A stretch of DNA of 5,491 bases from Spirochaetaceae bacterium. Its GTDB lineage: Bacteria > Spirochaetota > Spirochaetia > DSM-2461. The DNA lies in NCBI GenBank assembly GCA_003246505.1, contig QKAI01000372.1:1-5491 (forward strand), read 5' to 3'. A program made the translations under genes and the position numbers. The notes under the pieces are model-generated. The model was not told the DNA's origin. It saw only the letters and a program-made list of their open reading frames with translations, and did not search any database. Positions 1 through 5,491 of this stretch are shown piece after piece. The stretch's first letter is position 1. Every line of letters starts with the position of its first letter.

Positions 1-1440
1 TGGAACGACATACAGGACTACCATTTCAACAAGGAGTCCTTCTACAACTCCCTCTTCCACGGTAGCGGGGTCATTCCCGGAGTCCTGGAGAATTTCCAGG
101 TGCAGCGTCTCAAGGGGTCCGGCGGGGTGGCGGCGATCATCGTCCATCCCGGAGCGGCCCTGGACAGCCAGGGGCGGCCCATCTTCCTCTACGAGCCCCA
201 GGCCCTGACCCTGGACGTGAGGAAGTACAAGCTTCCCGCCACGGTCTATATCACCGTGCGGTTCCACGAGGTGATGGAGGACTTCTTCCAGAACGACGAG
301 AACCCGGACTACCAGGGCTACATGAGCCGCATAGAGACGGCGCGCCTGGAGATCATGAATACCCTGGACTCCCGGAGCATCGAGCTGGGCCGGGTCTCCC
401 TGGCGGAGGGGGAGAACGGGGAGATACTCTCTCTACGGGATGCGGAGGATTTCGCCAATCCCGGCCCCAACGCCCTGGACTTCCGCTACGTTCCCTGGGC
501 CCGGGTCTTCAAGAGCGGCCTCTCCCCCTACCTCAAGGAATTTCTGGTGGGTCTCCTCAACCGGGCCCGGAACATCTCCCAGATCGCCTACGACGTGCTC
601 GCCCTTCCCGGTTTCCGGGAGCTGCAGACCGTCTCCCTCACCGCCCGGATGCTGCTCCAGTGCGGTGACGTGAGCTTCGAAGACATCGTGAACATCCTCT
701 ACCCCCTCTTCGACATCAACAACCAGATCATCCAGGAGATCCTGGAATACGAGAGGACCGAAGGGAAGAGGACCCTGTCCCTGTCGGATAACTTCGAGCA
801 TATCAAAACCCATGTCTTTGAGATGGGGGACAAGATCAAATCCTTCGATCAGACCTACGAAACCCTGGACGGGATACTGAAGAGCTTCCGGGAGGTGACC
901 GAGGGGTACCAGAAGCTCTTCATCACCCGCAGGATCACCTCCTCCGACCTCTCCCTCATGAGCGGCGAGCTCTCCCGCATCCTCCTTCTGGAGGACGAGC
1001 GATACACCCTGGTCGATTTTATCGACCTGCGTGACAGGGAGAGCACCGAATCCCACAGGCTGGAGTTCATCGGCTGCGACGACGTGCAGACCTCCCATCT
1101 CTTCCTGACCTATCCCGACGGGACCCTGGTGCGGGACACGGTCAAGCGTTATATGGGCGGCTCGGTCCGGTTCAACGTGAAGAACGTGATAAAGAAGCGG
1201 GAGATGCTGGTCATCCGCCGGTCCGACATCATCCACGCGGGATACCGGGTCAAAGTGGACATGGGAAAGCACAGCCGGATCCTGAATATGGACACCCCCG
1301 ATTCCCGACACCGCTGGCGGAACGTGAGCGTGAAGTTCCCCGAGGATTACATAGACAGCTACTCCCTGACCCTCTCCTTCTCCCAGGAAGAACAGGGGCA
1401 GGATAACTTCGGCCATATCTGGGTGTACCAGAAATTATAA
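1..1440 (+). CDS. CIS-associated accessory/baseplate-region protein with HGxGV...GRxI N-terminal domain (5' partial)
   Basis: The reading frame is open from base 1, so the start lies upstream; 479 codons are visible before TAA. A GTG at 100 is in frame but falls inside the conserved N-terminal domain, so it is not the start. Visible residues 1-61 carry the pattern Q-D-Y, then HGSGV (20-24), then P-G-A-A-L-D-S-Q-G-R-P-I (50-61). This resembles the HGxGVVxGL...GxAxDxxGRxI domain of large proteins common near eCIS-type loci; by that comparison only about 15-30 residues are missing (inference). Residues about 175-330 look mainly helical, with a coiled-coil-like stretch near 260-300. From about 353 to the end the sequence looks beta-rich and finishes in an aromatic strand. 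No signal peptide or membrane segment is visible. It sits 13 bases before the FHA gene. Molecular role unknown; a baseplate, fibre-adaptor or assembly role is inferred from context only. Confidence 0.72.
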   Translation, partial: WNDIQDYHFNKESFYNSLFHGSGVIPGVLENFQVQRLKGSGGVAAIIVHPGAALDSQGRPIFLYEPQALTLDVRKYKLPATVYITVRFHEVMEDFFQNDENPDYQGYMSRIETARLEIMNTLDSRSIELGRVSLAEGENGEILSLRDAEDFANPGPNALDFRYVPWARVFKSGLSPYLKEFLVGLLNRARNISQIAYDVLALPGFRELQTVSLTARMLLQCGDVSFEDIVNILYPLFDINNQIIQEILEYERTEGKRTLSLSDNFEHIKTHVFEMGDKIKSFDQTYETLDGILKSFREVTEGYQKLFITRRITSSDLSLMSGELSRILLLEDERYTLVDFIDLRDRESTESHRLEFIGCDDVQTSHLFLTYPDGTLVRDTVKRYMGGSVRFNVKNVIKKREMLVIRRSDIIHAGYRVKVDMGKHSRILNMDTPDSRHRWRNVSVKFPEDYIDSYSLTLSFSQEEQGQDNFGHIWVYQKL

Positions 1441-1442
1441 AA

Positions 1443-1450
1443 AGGAAGGG
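1443..1450 (+). promoter_or_regulatory. Ribosome binding site of the FHA gene
   Basis: A purine-rich AGGAAGGG lies between the TAA of the upstream gene and the ATG at 1454. The AGGA core is 7 bases from the start codon. It supports 1454 as the start and leaves no space for a separate promoter. Confidence 0.7.
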
Positions 1451-1453
1451 ACC

Positions 1454-1825
1454 ATGTTTTTCAGAGGAAAATTCTGCCGGGAGGGGCACCTGATGGATCC
1501 CTCCTGGGATGTCTGCCCCGTGTGCATCACCCCCGTGGTGGGTTGGCTCATCTATTCGGAGAACAGCCGGACCAGGAACGTCTACCCCCTGAGGGAGGGA
1601 AAGAACCTCCTCGGCCAGGGGACGGACTGCGACGTGCGCATTCGCAGGGATTCGGTAAAGCGCCATCACGCCGTGCTGACGGCGAGGCCCGACGGGGTGA
1701 TGATCCATGACGCCGGGGCGGGGGGCCGCATCCTGGTTAACAGGACCGAGGCGGCACGGGAGATCATCGACGGGGATCTCATCACCCTGGGCAGTGTGGA
1801 GTTCAAATTCAAATGCATCTATTAG
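1454..1825 (+). CDS. Zinc-ribbon/FHA domain protein of the CIS locus
   Basis: This 123-residue protein is probably cytoplasmic, with no signal peptide or membrane helix. Residues 8-24 form a short zinc-binding knuckle: C8, H12, C21, C24, with W18 and the C-P-V-C end. Residues about 30-123 read as a forkhead-associated (FHA) domain: LLGQGTDCDVRI (52-63), SVKRHHAVL (67-75), LVN (94-96), and the closing DGDLITLG (106-113). FHA domains usually bind phosphothreonine peptides, and in type VI secretion FHA proteins take part in assembly control. Here the usual GR arginine is Gln55, the usual phosphate-contacting serine aligns with Lys69, and the S-x-N-G turn reads A-G-A-G-G. The structural His72 and Asn96 remain. 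Classical phosphothreonine recognition may therefore be lost (inference). The gene lies 8 bases before the vWA gene, which also has a zinc ribbon, suggesting a shared partner. The fold call is confident; the role is not. Confidence 0.87.
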   Translation: MFFRGKFCREGHLMDPSWDVCPVCITPVVGWLIYSENSRTRNVYPLREGKNLLGQGTDCDVRIRRDSVKRHHAVLTARPDGVMIHDAGAGGRILVNRTEAAREIIDGDLITLGSVEFKFKCIY

Positions 1826-1829
1826 GAGG
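1824..1829 (+). promoter_or_regulatory. Ribosome binding site that fixes the GTG start of the vWA gene
   Basis: A perfect AGGAGG overlaps the last two bases of the FHA stop codon (TAG, 1823-1825) and lies 4 bases before GTG at 1834. An in-frame ATG at 1813 sits inside the end of the FHA gene with no Shine-Dalgarno before it, and it would put extra residues ahead of a good signal peptide. GTG 1834 is therefore preferred. Stop and binding site overlap, which suggests translational coupling. Confidence 0.8.
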
Positions 1830-1833
1830 CCCT

Positions 1834-3006
1834 GTGAAAAAACGATTGCTGTCCCTGGTTCTGCTGGCGGTTCTCCCCCTGTGCCCTGGCGCCCAGGAGA
1901 AGGAAGTGAAGGGGGACTCCGTACGGATTGAAAGAATCGATTCCACCGATTTCCCCCGCATCCGGGCCTTCGCCGCCGTGGAAGACCCCCGGGGAGAACC
2001 GAATCTCTCCCTGGTCAAGGGCAATTTCACCGTCAAGGTGGACACCCACGATCCGGTGGAGTCCCTGGAGCTGGCTCCCTTCAAAATGCTGGAGGAGCCG
2101 GTGCACTACGTATTTTTCCTTTCCGCCTCCGGGCTGATGGACGGGCGGCCCCTTACCGCCCAGAAGAGCGCCCTCCTGGACTTCGCCGCCAATCTGAGGG
2201 AAGGGGACACCCTGTCCGCCTGCATGGTGGGGGAGACGGCGGGGGAGCTCTTTTCCTACGCCGGTCCCCTGGACATTCCCGAAGAGGCGGTTCAGGGAAT
2301 TACCGTTTCGGAGAATCAGCCGAAGATCTTCGACACCCTGGTCAGCGGCGTCCGGAAAGTGGAGAAGGACCGGGGGGAAGAGAAAATCGGAGTCCGGGAC
2401 CGGGTGGTATTCGTCCTCATCTCCGACGGGCGGGACAACGAGAACCGGTACACCCTGGAACAGACCGGGCAGATTCTGAGCGACAGCGGCATCCCCCTCT
2501 ACGCGGTGGGCCTCAAGACCCTGAGCGAAACCTCCCTTTCGGTCCTGGACGAACTGGCCGTTCTGACCGGAGGTTCCTACTACTACACCCCCAAGGCGGA
2601 CATGATCGCCGGTCAGCTGGAAAAGGCGGTTCAGCAGATTCTCATGTCCTACGTGATCAGCTTTAAGGTCAAGGGGGTCAAGGGGGACGACTCCTACCAC
2701 CAGCTCATGATCCAGATAAGCGAAAAGGACATTACCTCCCAGTCCTTCCGGAATTTCCTGGCCCGCAAATCCCCCTTCCCCCGGTGGCTCAAGATCGTCC
2801 TGCTCGCGCTGGCCGTCCTTCTCCTGGCCGCCCTGATACTGCTTGTCATCTTCAGCCGCATACGCCTGCGGAAGAGGCTGGGGATTGGCAAGAGGCGCTG
2901 CCCCGACTGCAAAAGGCGCATGCGGGACGATTGGGAGTTCTGCCCCTTCTGCCGCTATCTGGAACCGAAAAAGAACAAAAAGAATAGCAAAGAGGAGAGT
3001 GCCTGA
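1834..3006 (+). CDS. Membrane-anchored von Willebrand A domain protein with C-terminal zinc ribbon
   Basis: Read from GTG 1834 this is a 390-residue protein. Residues 1-20 are a signal peptide: KKR, a Leu/Val/Ala core, then PGA before Q21. C17 follows L-P-L, a poor lipobox. Residues about 88-275 form a vWA domain: VFFLSASGLM (93-102) at the first MIDAS loop, VVFVLISDGRDNEN (191-204), and GIPLYAVGL (219-227). The MIDAS DxSxS motif reads S97-x-S99-x-L101, so its aspartate and second serine are missing; D198 of DGRD is kept. A transmembrane helix spans about 319-340, followed by a basic RIRLRKR stretch. A zinc ribbon follows (C356, C359, C370, C373) and then a Lys-rich tail. By the positive-inside rule the vWA domain faces outward and the zinc ribbon inward. 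It lies between the FHA and sheath genes. An adhesion, docking or assembly-scaffold role is inferred; no named family is recognised. Confidence 0.87.
   Translation: MKKRLLSLVLLAVLPLCPGAQEKEVKGDSVRIERIDSTDFPRIRAFAAVEDPRGEPNLSLVKGNFTVKVDTHDPVESLELAPFKMLEEPVHYVFFLSASGLMDGRPLTAQKSALLDFAANLREGDTLSACMVGETAGELFSYAGPLDIPEEAVQGITVSENQPKIFDTLVSGVRKVEKDRGEEKIGVRDRVVFVLISDGRDNENRYTLEQTGQILSDSGIPLYAVGLKTLSETSLSVLDELAVLTGGSYYYTPKADMIAGQLEKAVQQILMSYVISFKVKGVKGDDSYHQLMIQISEKDITSQSFRNFLARKSPFPRWLKIVLLALAVLLLAALILLVIFSRIRLRKRLGIGKRRCPDCKRRMRDDWEFCPFCRYLEPKKNKKNSKEESA
2992..2997 (+). promoter_or_regulatory. Probable distant ribosome binding site of the sheath gene
   Basis: GAGGAG lies within the last codons of the vWA gene, 12 bases before GTG at 3010, a longer spacing than at the other genes here. 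Because TGA at 3004 is in the same frame as the sheath gene, no start further upstream is possible. Later in-frame GTG codons would remove the conserved sheath N-terminus. Initiation may depend on coupling to translation of the vWA gene. Confidence 0.45.
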
Positions 3007-3009
3007 TCC

Positions 3010-4536
3010 GTGGGAGCCCTGCCGGGAATCGAATACAGAAAAACGTCGGTCCGTTCCAATAAGATTGCCCTCCGGGAGAATCCCGTGGGAGGTTTCGTGG
3101 GCATTACCGAGAAGGGTCCCCTCCACCGTTCGGTCCGCTTAAGGGATTATAACGAATTCCTGAGGATATACGGGGGCTTCGAAACGGCGGGATACCTGCC
3201 CTTCTGCGTCTACTCCTTCTTCCAGAACGGGGGAAAGCAGTGTTCCGTTGTGAGGACCGCCCACCTGTCCGGGGAGGGAGCCGCCGCCCGGGCGGAGTTC
3301 GTTCTTACCGCGGGCCGGGAGACGGCGGCCCTGCTGCGGGTCAGGTCGGAGGGGATCTGGGGCAACCGGATTCGGCTTAACCTCTGGCATGTCCCCACCG
3401 AACAGGGGGGCGTGCGGTTGAATGTCTCCTTTCACAACGGCCGTTTCCAGGAGGATTTTCTGGACCTCTCCCCCGATCCCAGGGAGGATGACTTCTACTT
3501 AAGGAGGATAGGGGAGAGGTCGGTGCTGGCCGAGCCGGTGGGGCTGCCCGAAACGGGAGAATCCCCTGTCCCCGACGAGGTAAGGGACAGCACCTTCTAC
3601 GGCGGCCGGGAGGGCATAGCCGCCCTGACTCCGGCCGATTTCATCGGGTCCTCCCGGGACCCCCTGGCCAAAACCGGACTGGCCCTGCTAGAGAACGAGC
3701 CGGATATCAACCTCCTGGCCCTCCCCGACGCGGCCCTTCTGGAGAATCTTGAGGACCGGCTCAAGCTCCACCGGGCCCTGGTGGACCATGCGGAGGCCAA
3801 TCCGGGCCGCTTCGCCCTGCTCGATCTTCCCGGCTCCCTGGATCCGGTGGAGGTGCTGCGCTACCGGAGCCGGCTCTGCTCCTCCCGGGCCGCCCTCTAC
3901 TATCCGGACCTGAGGGTGATTGATCCGGCGGACCAGAGCCTTTTCTCCCTGCCCCCCTCCTGCGCCATGGCGGGTATTATCTCCGAGACCGATCTGAAAC
4001 ACGGCTGCTACTATCCCCCGGGGAACCGATTCGTGGAGGGGGCGGTGGCCCTGTCCCGTTCCCTGACCAAGGAGGAGACCGCCCTGCTCTATGAGAGGGG
4101 GATCAACTCTTTCAGGAAGATCCCCGGAAAGGGCATTACCGTCTGGGGGGTGAGGACCCTTTCCGACGATCCCCAGTGGCGCTTCATCAACGTGCGCCGC
4201 ACGGTGACCCTCCTGGGCACGGCCATCCGCCGTGGAACCGCCTGGGCTGTGTTCGAGCCCCACGACGAGGGGCTGAGGAAGCGGGTGGTGCGCCATGTGA
4301 CCGCCTACCTGATAGACGTGTGGCGCAAGGGCTATCTCTCGGGCAAGACCCCGGAGGAGGCCTTTTACGTGCGGTGCGACGGGGAGCTGAATCCCTCGGA
4401 GAACATCGATGCGGGTGTGTTGACCGTGGAAGTGGGATTGTGCGTGGTCAAGCCGGCGGAGTACATCGTGGTGACTCTCCACGCCCGGAAGGAACATACG
4501 AAAGTGATTATCGACGAGGAGGTCGTTCATGGCTGA
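3010..4536 (+). CDS. Contractile tail sheath protein
   Basis: This 508-residue protein belongs to the phage/eCIS tail sheath family (Afp2-4/Pvc2-4-like). Sheath subunits polymerise around the inner tube and contract to drive it through a target membrane. The N-terminus has the usual pattern of a short Pro-Gly-Ile-Glu-Tyr segment, then GGFVGITEKGP and a YGG-containing stretch. The middle (about 75-350) is the variable region. The C-terminal domain from about residue 374 is the most typical: GITVWGVRTL, W-R-F-I-N-V-R-R-T, a WAVFEP motif, a helix ending DVWRKGYLSG, the FYVRCD strand and the KPAEYIVV strand. This domain carries the strands that interlock neighbouring subunits in known sheaths. 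GTG 3010 is the only reasonable start. The gene begins 3 bases after the vWA stop, in the same frame, and overlaps the tube gene by 8 bases. Only one sheath gene is visible, whereas Afp/PVC loci have three; others could lie outside the window. Confidence 0.96.
   Translation: MGALPGIEYRKTSVRSNKIALRENPVGGFVGITEKGPLHRSVRLRDYNEFLRIYGGFETAGYLPFCVYSFFQNGGKQCSVVRTAHLSGEGAAARAEFVLTAGRETAALLRVRSEGIWGNRIRLNLWHVPTEQGGVRLNVSFHNGRFQEDFLDLSPDPREDDFYLRRIGERSVLAEPVGLPETGESPVPDEVRDSTFYGGREGIAALTPADFIGSSRDPLAKTGLALLENEPDINLLALPDAALLENLEDRLKLHRALVDHAEANPGRFALLDLPGSLDPVEVLRYRSRLCSSRAALYYPDLRVIDPADQSLFSLPPSCAMAGIISETDLKHGCYYPPGNRFVEGAVALSRSLTKEETALLYERGINSFRKIPGKGITVWGVRTLSDDPQWRFINVRRTVTLLGTAIRRGTAWAVFEPHDEGLRKRVVRHVTAYLIDVWRKGYLSGKTPEEAFYVRCDGELNPSENIDAGVLTVEVGLCVVKPAEYIVVTLHARKEHTKVIIDEEVVHG
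4516..4522 (+). promoter_or_regulatory. Ribosome binding site of the tube gene
   Basis: GAGGAGG inside the last codons of the sheath gene lies 6 bases before the ATG at 4529. It supports the overlapping start and suggests coupled sheath and tube translation, fitting two subunits needed in similar numbers. Confidence 0.75.
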
Positions 4537-4969
4537 TAATAGTGCCGAATCCTATCTGCCCAGTTATTTCGGGGTGGAGATAGAGGGGATCCAGTGCGGG
4601 AAATTTTACCGCTGCGAGGGGTTGGAGAGCGAGAATTACGTCTACGAAGTGGAAGAGGGGGGCCTGAACACGACCACCCACAAGTTCATAGGGCGCACCC
4701 GCTTCCCCAATCTGGTTCTGGAGAAGGGGCTGACAGACAACAACGAGATCTACCGCTGGTACGCGGACACGGTCATGACCGAGGATCCGGTGGTGCGCAA
4801 GGACGGCTCGGTGGTGCTTTTCAACGCCTCCGGGGAGGAAGTAAAGCGGTGGAATTTCTTCCGGGCCCTTCCCTGCCGTTGGGTGGGCCCCCAGCTGGGG
4901 CACAACGTCCACGGCTGCGCGGTGGAGCGGGTGGAGATCATGCACGAAGGCCTGGAAGAGGCGGAATAG
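4529..4969 (+). CDS. Inner tail tube protein (T4 gp19-like)
   Basis: This 146-residue protein has the size and pattern of the gp19-like tube family (Afp1/Pvc1, related to T6SS Hcp). Its hexameric rings stack to form the rigid tube that the sheath drives forward. Visible family marks are FGVEIEGIQCGKFYRCEGLE near the N-terminus, the EEGGLNTTTHKFIGR loop and strand, the PNLVLEKGLTDNNEIYRWY segment (charged Lys-Gly turn, then a helix with Trp), and the closing CAVERVEIMHEGLE strand. There is no signal peptide, as expected for a protein assembled in the cytoplasm. ATG 4529 overlaps the end of the sheath gene by 8 bases and has a strong Shine-Dalgarno. eCIS loci often carry two or three tube paralogues: the main tube plus baseplate-proximal rings. 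Only one is visible, so which role it plays cannot be settled here; sheath adjacency favours the main tube. Confidence 0.95.
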   Translation: MADNSAESYLPSYFGVEIEGIQCGKFYRCEGLESENYVYEVEEGGLNTTTHKFIGRTRFPNLVLEKGLTDNNEIYRWYADTVMTEDPVVRKDGSVVLFNASGEEVKRWNFFRALPCRWVGPQLGHNVHGCAVERVEIMHEGLEEAE

Positions 4970-4973
4970 GAGG
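4968..4973 (+). promoter_or_regulatory. Ribosome binding site of the CIS tube/LysM gene
   Basis: A perfect AGGAGG overlaps the tube gene's TAG stop (4967-4969) and lies 5 bases before the ATG at 4979. It fixes the start of the last, right-truncated gene. Confidence 0.8.
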
Positions 4974-4978
4974 ATTTC

Positions 4979-5491
4979 ATGGCACTGGAGAAAGCGGTCA
5001 TCGTCAATCTGGATACGGATGAGGAGTTCGAAGTCCTCTTCAATCCCAAGGAGTACATCATAGAGAAGAGGACTCCCTGGAAGGAGCACGAGATCAACGG
5101 CCTCGACTCACCGGCGGTGGAATTCACCATAGGGGAGCGGAAGCGCCTCTCCATGGAGCTCTACTTTGATACCTCCGAGGAGAAGACCGACGTACGGGAG
5201 TACACCGAAAAGATAGAGGAGCTCATGCTGGTCAATTCGGACCAGCACCGGCCCCCCCTGCTCATGTTTTCCTGGGGGAACCTGAAATTCCGCTGCGTCC
5301 TGGAGGACCTGGTGCAGCGCTTTACCATGTTCCTGAACGACGGCACCCCGGTCCGGGCGCTCCTGAAGGTGCTCTTCAAGGAGTACACCACCGCCGCCGG
5401 GCAGATCAAGGAGAAGCCCCGCCACTCCTCGGACCATACCAAAAGGATAATCCTGCAGGAGGGGGACTCCCTGAGCGCCCTGGCGGGAAGG
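4979..5491 (+). CDS. CIS tube/baseplate adaptor protein with C-terminal LysM domain (3' partial)
   Basis: The frame stays open from ATG 4979 to the right edge, giving 171 codons with no stop. The N-terminal part matches the CIS tube-like family (Afp7/Pvc7, gp53-like): VLFNPKEYIIEKRTPW (19-34), then PAVEFTIGERKRLSMELYFDT, PPLLMFSWG, and a VLEDLVQRFTMF strand-helix stretch. The end, TKRIILQEGDSLSALAGR, is the opening of a LysM motif (the usual form is ...v.GDtL..IA...). In eCIS these proteins sit between tube and spike at the baseplate. The LysM fold there is thought to mediate protein contacts, though LysM domains can also bind peptidoglycan. Family members usually end about 40-60 residues later with an N-P-R-x-L-x-P-G-x-x-L-x-I-P ending, which should lie just right of this window. 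It follows the tube gene by 9 bases. A VgrG-like spike gene would be expected downstream. Confidence 0.93.
   Translation, partial: MALEKAVIVNLDTDEEFEVLFNPKEYIIEKRTPWKEHEINGLDSPAVEFTIGERKRLSMELYFDTSEEKTDVREYTEKIEELMLVNSDQHRPPLLMFSWGNLKFRCVLEDLVQRFTMFLNDGTPVRALLKVLFKEYTTAAGQIKEKPRHSSDHTKRIILQEGDSLSALAGR

Noticed and set aside
100..102. GTG as the start of the first gene
   Set aside because: The frame is open to base 1 and the conserved HGSGV motif lies before this codon, so the gene begins outside the window.
433..1416. Long minus-strand ORF (327 codons) opposite the first gene
   Set aside because: Its product is rich in Gly/Val/His/Pro with no recognisable domain. It mirrors the G/C-ending codons of a well-supported + strand gene.
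1813..1815. ATG as an alternative start of the vWA gene
   Set aside because: It has no Shine-Dalgarno, lies within the FHA gene, and adds residues before the signal peptide; GTG 1834 has a perfect AGGAGG.
1876..1887. Lipoprotein signal at C17 of the vWA protein
   Set aside because: The residues before the cysteine are L-P-L, with Leu rather than Gly/Ala/Ser at -1, and the protein already has a C-terminal TM anchor. A plain signal peptide fits better, though spirochaete-type relaxed lipoboxes cannot be fully excluded.
1822..3126. Minus-strand ORF of 434 codons opposite the vWA gene
   Set aside because: It overlaps almost exactly a gene with clear signal peptide, vWA, TM and zinc-ribbon features, and runs into the sheath gene. 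Its translation is low-complexity and unlike any family, so it is a codon-bias artefact.
3688..4530. Minus-strand ORF of 280 codons opposite the sheath gene
   Set aside because: It is antisense to the most conserved part of the sheath protein and has no domain or convincing start context.
4508..5089. Minus-strand ORF of 193 codons across the tube and LysM genes
   Set aside because: It spans two overlapping-operon genes with strong family signals; its own translation shows no motif.

Overview
The window is part of a contractile injection system (CIS) locus, the phage-tail-like family that includes the extracellular systems (eCIS: Afp, PVC, MAC). Six protein-coding genes lie head to tail on the + strand and fill almost the whole window. 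The first is cut by the left edge and the last by the right edge. No RNA genes, mobile elements, CRISPR arrays or convincing promoters or terminators are visible. Gaps between genes run from 13 bases down to an 8-base overlap, and Shine-Dalgarno sequences often sit on the preceding stop codon. This points to one co-transcribed, translationally coupled operon whose promoter lies upstream.

The right half (3010-5491) is the structural core: a contractile tail sheath, a gp19-like inner tube protein, and the start of a CIS tube/baseplate adaptor protein (Afp7/Pvc7, gp53-like) whose C-terminal LysM domain is just beginning at the edge. The left half (1-3006) is accessory. It holds a large protein with an N-terminal HGxGV...GxxxDxxGRxI motif, seen in proteins that often accompany eCIS-type loci. 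Next comes a small protein with a zinc ribbon and an FHA domain, then a membrane-anchored von Willebrand A (vWA) protein with its own C-terminal zinc ribbon.

The two accessory proteins between the large protein and the sheath are the most interesting part. Both carry a zinc ribbon ending in W-x-x-C-P-x-C. Both have binding domains whose canonical ligand residues look altered (FHA phosphothreonine residues, vWA MIDAS metal residues). The vWA protein is predicted to cross the inner membrane, with its vWA domain outside and its zinc ribbon inside. My inference is that they form a membrane docking or assembly-control module for the injection machine. This resembles in concept, but not in sequence, the membrane complex and FHA regulation of type VI secretion.

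The host is a GC-rich bacterium with strong G/C preference at third codon positions and frequent AGG arginine codons. The vWA protein, with its cleavable signal and transmembrane helix, suits a cell with a periplasm-like space. A GC-rich spirochaete or deltaproteobacterium-like Gram-negative would fit, but the window has no taxonomic marker, so this is a weak guess. The long minus-strand ORFs are by-products of the codon bias.
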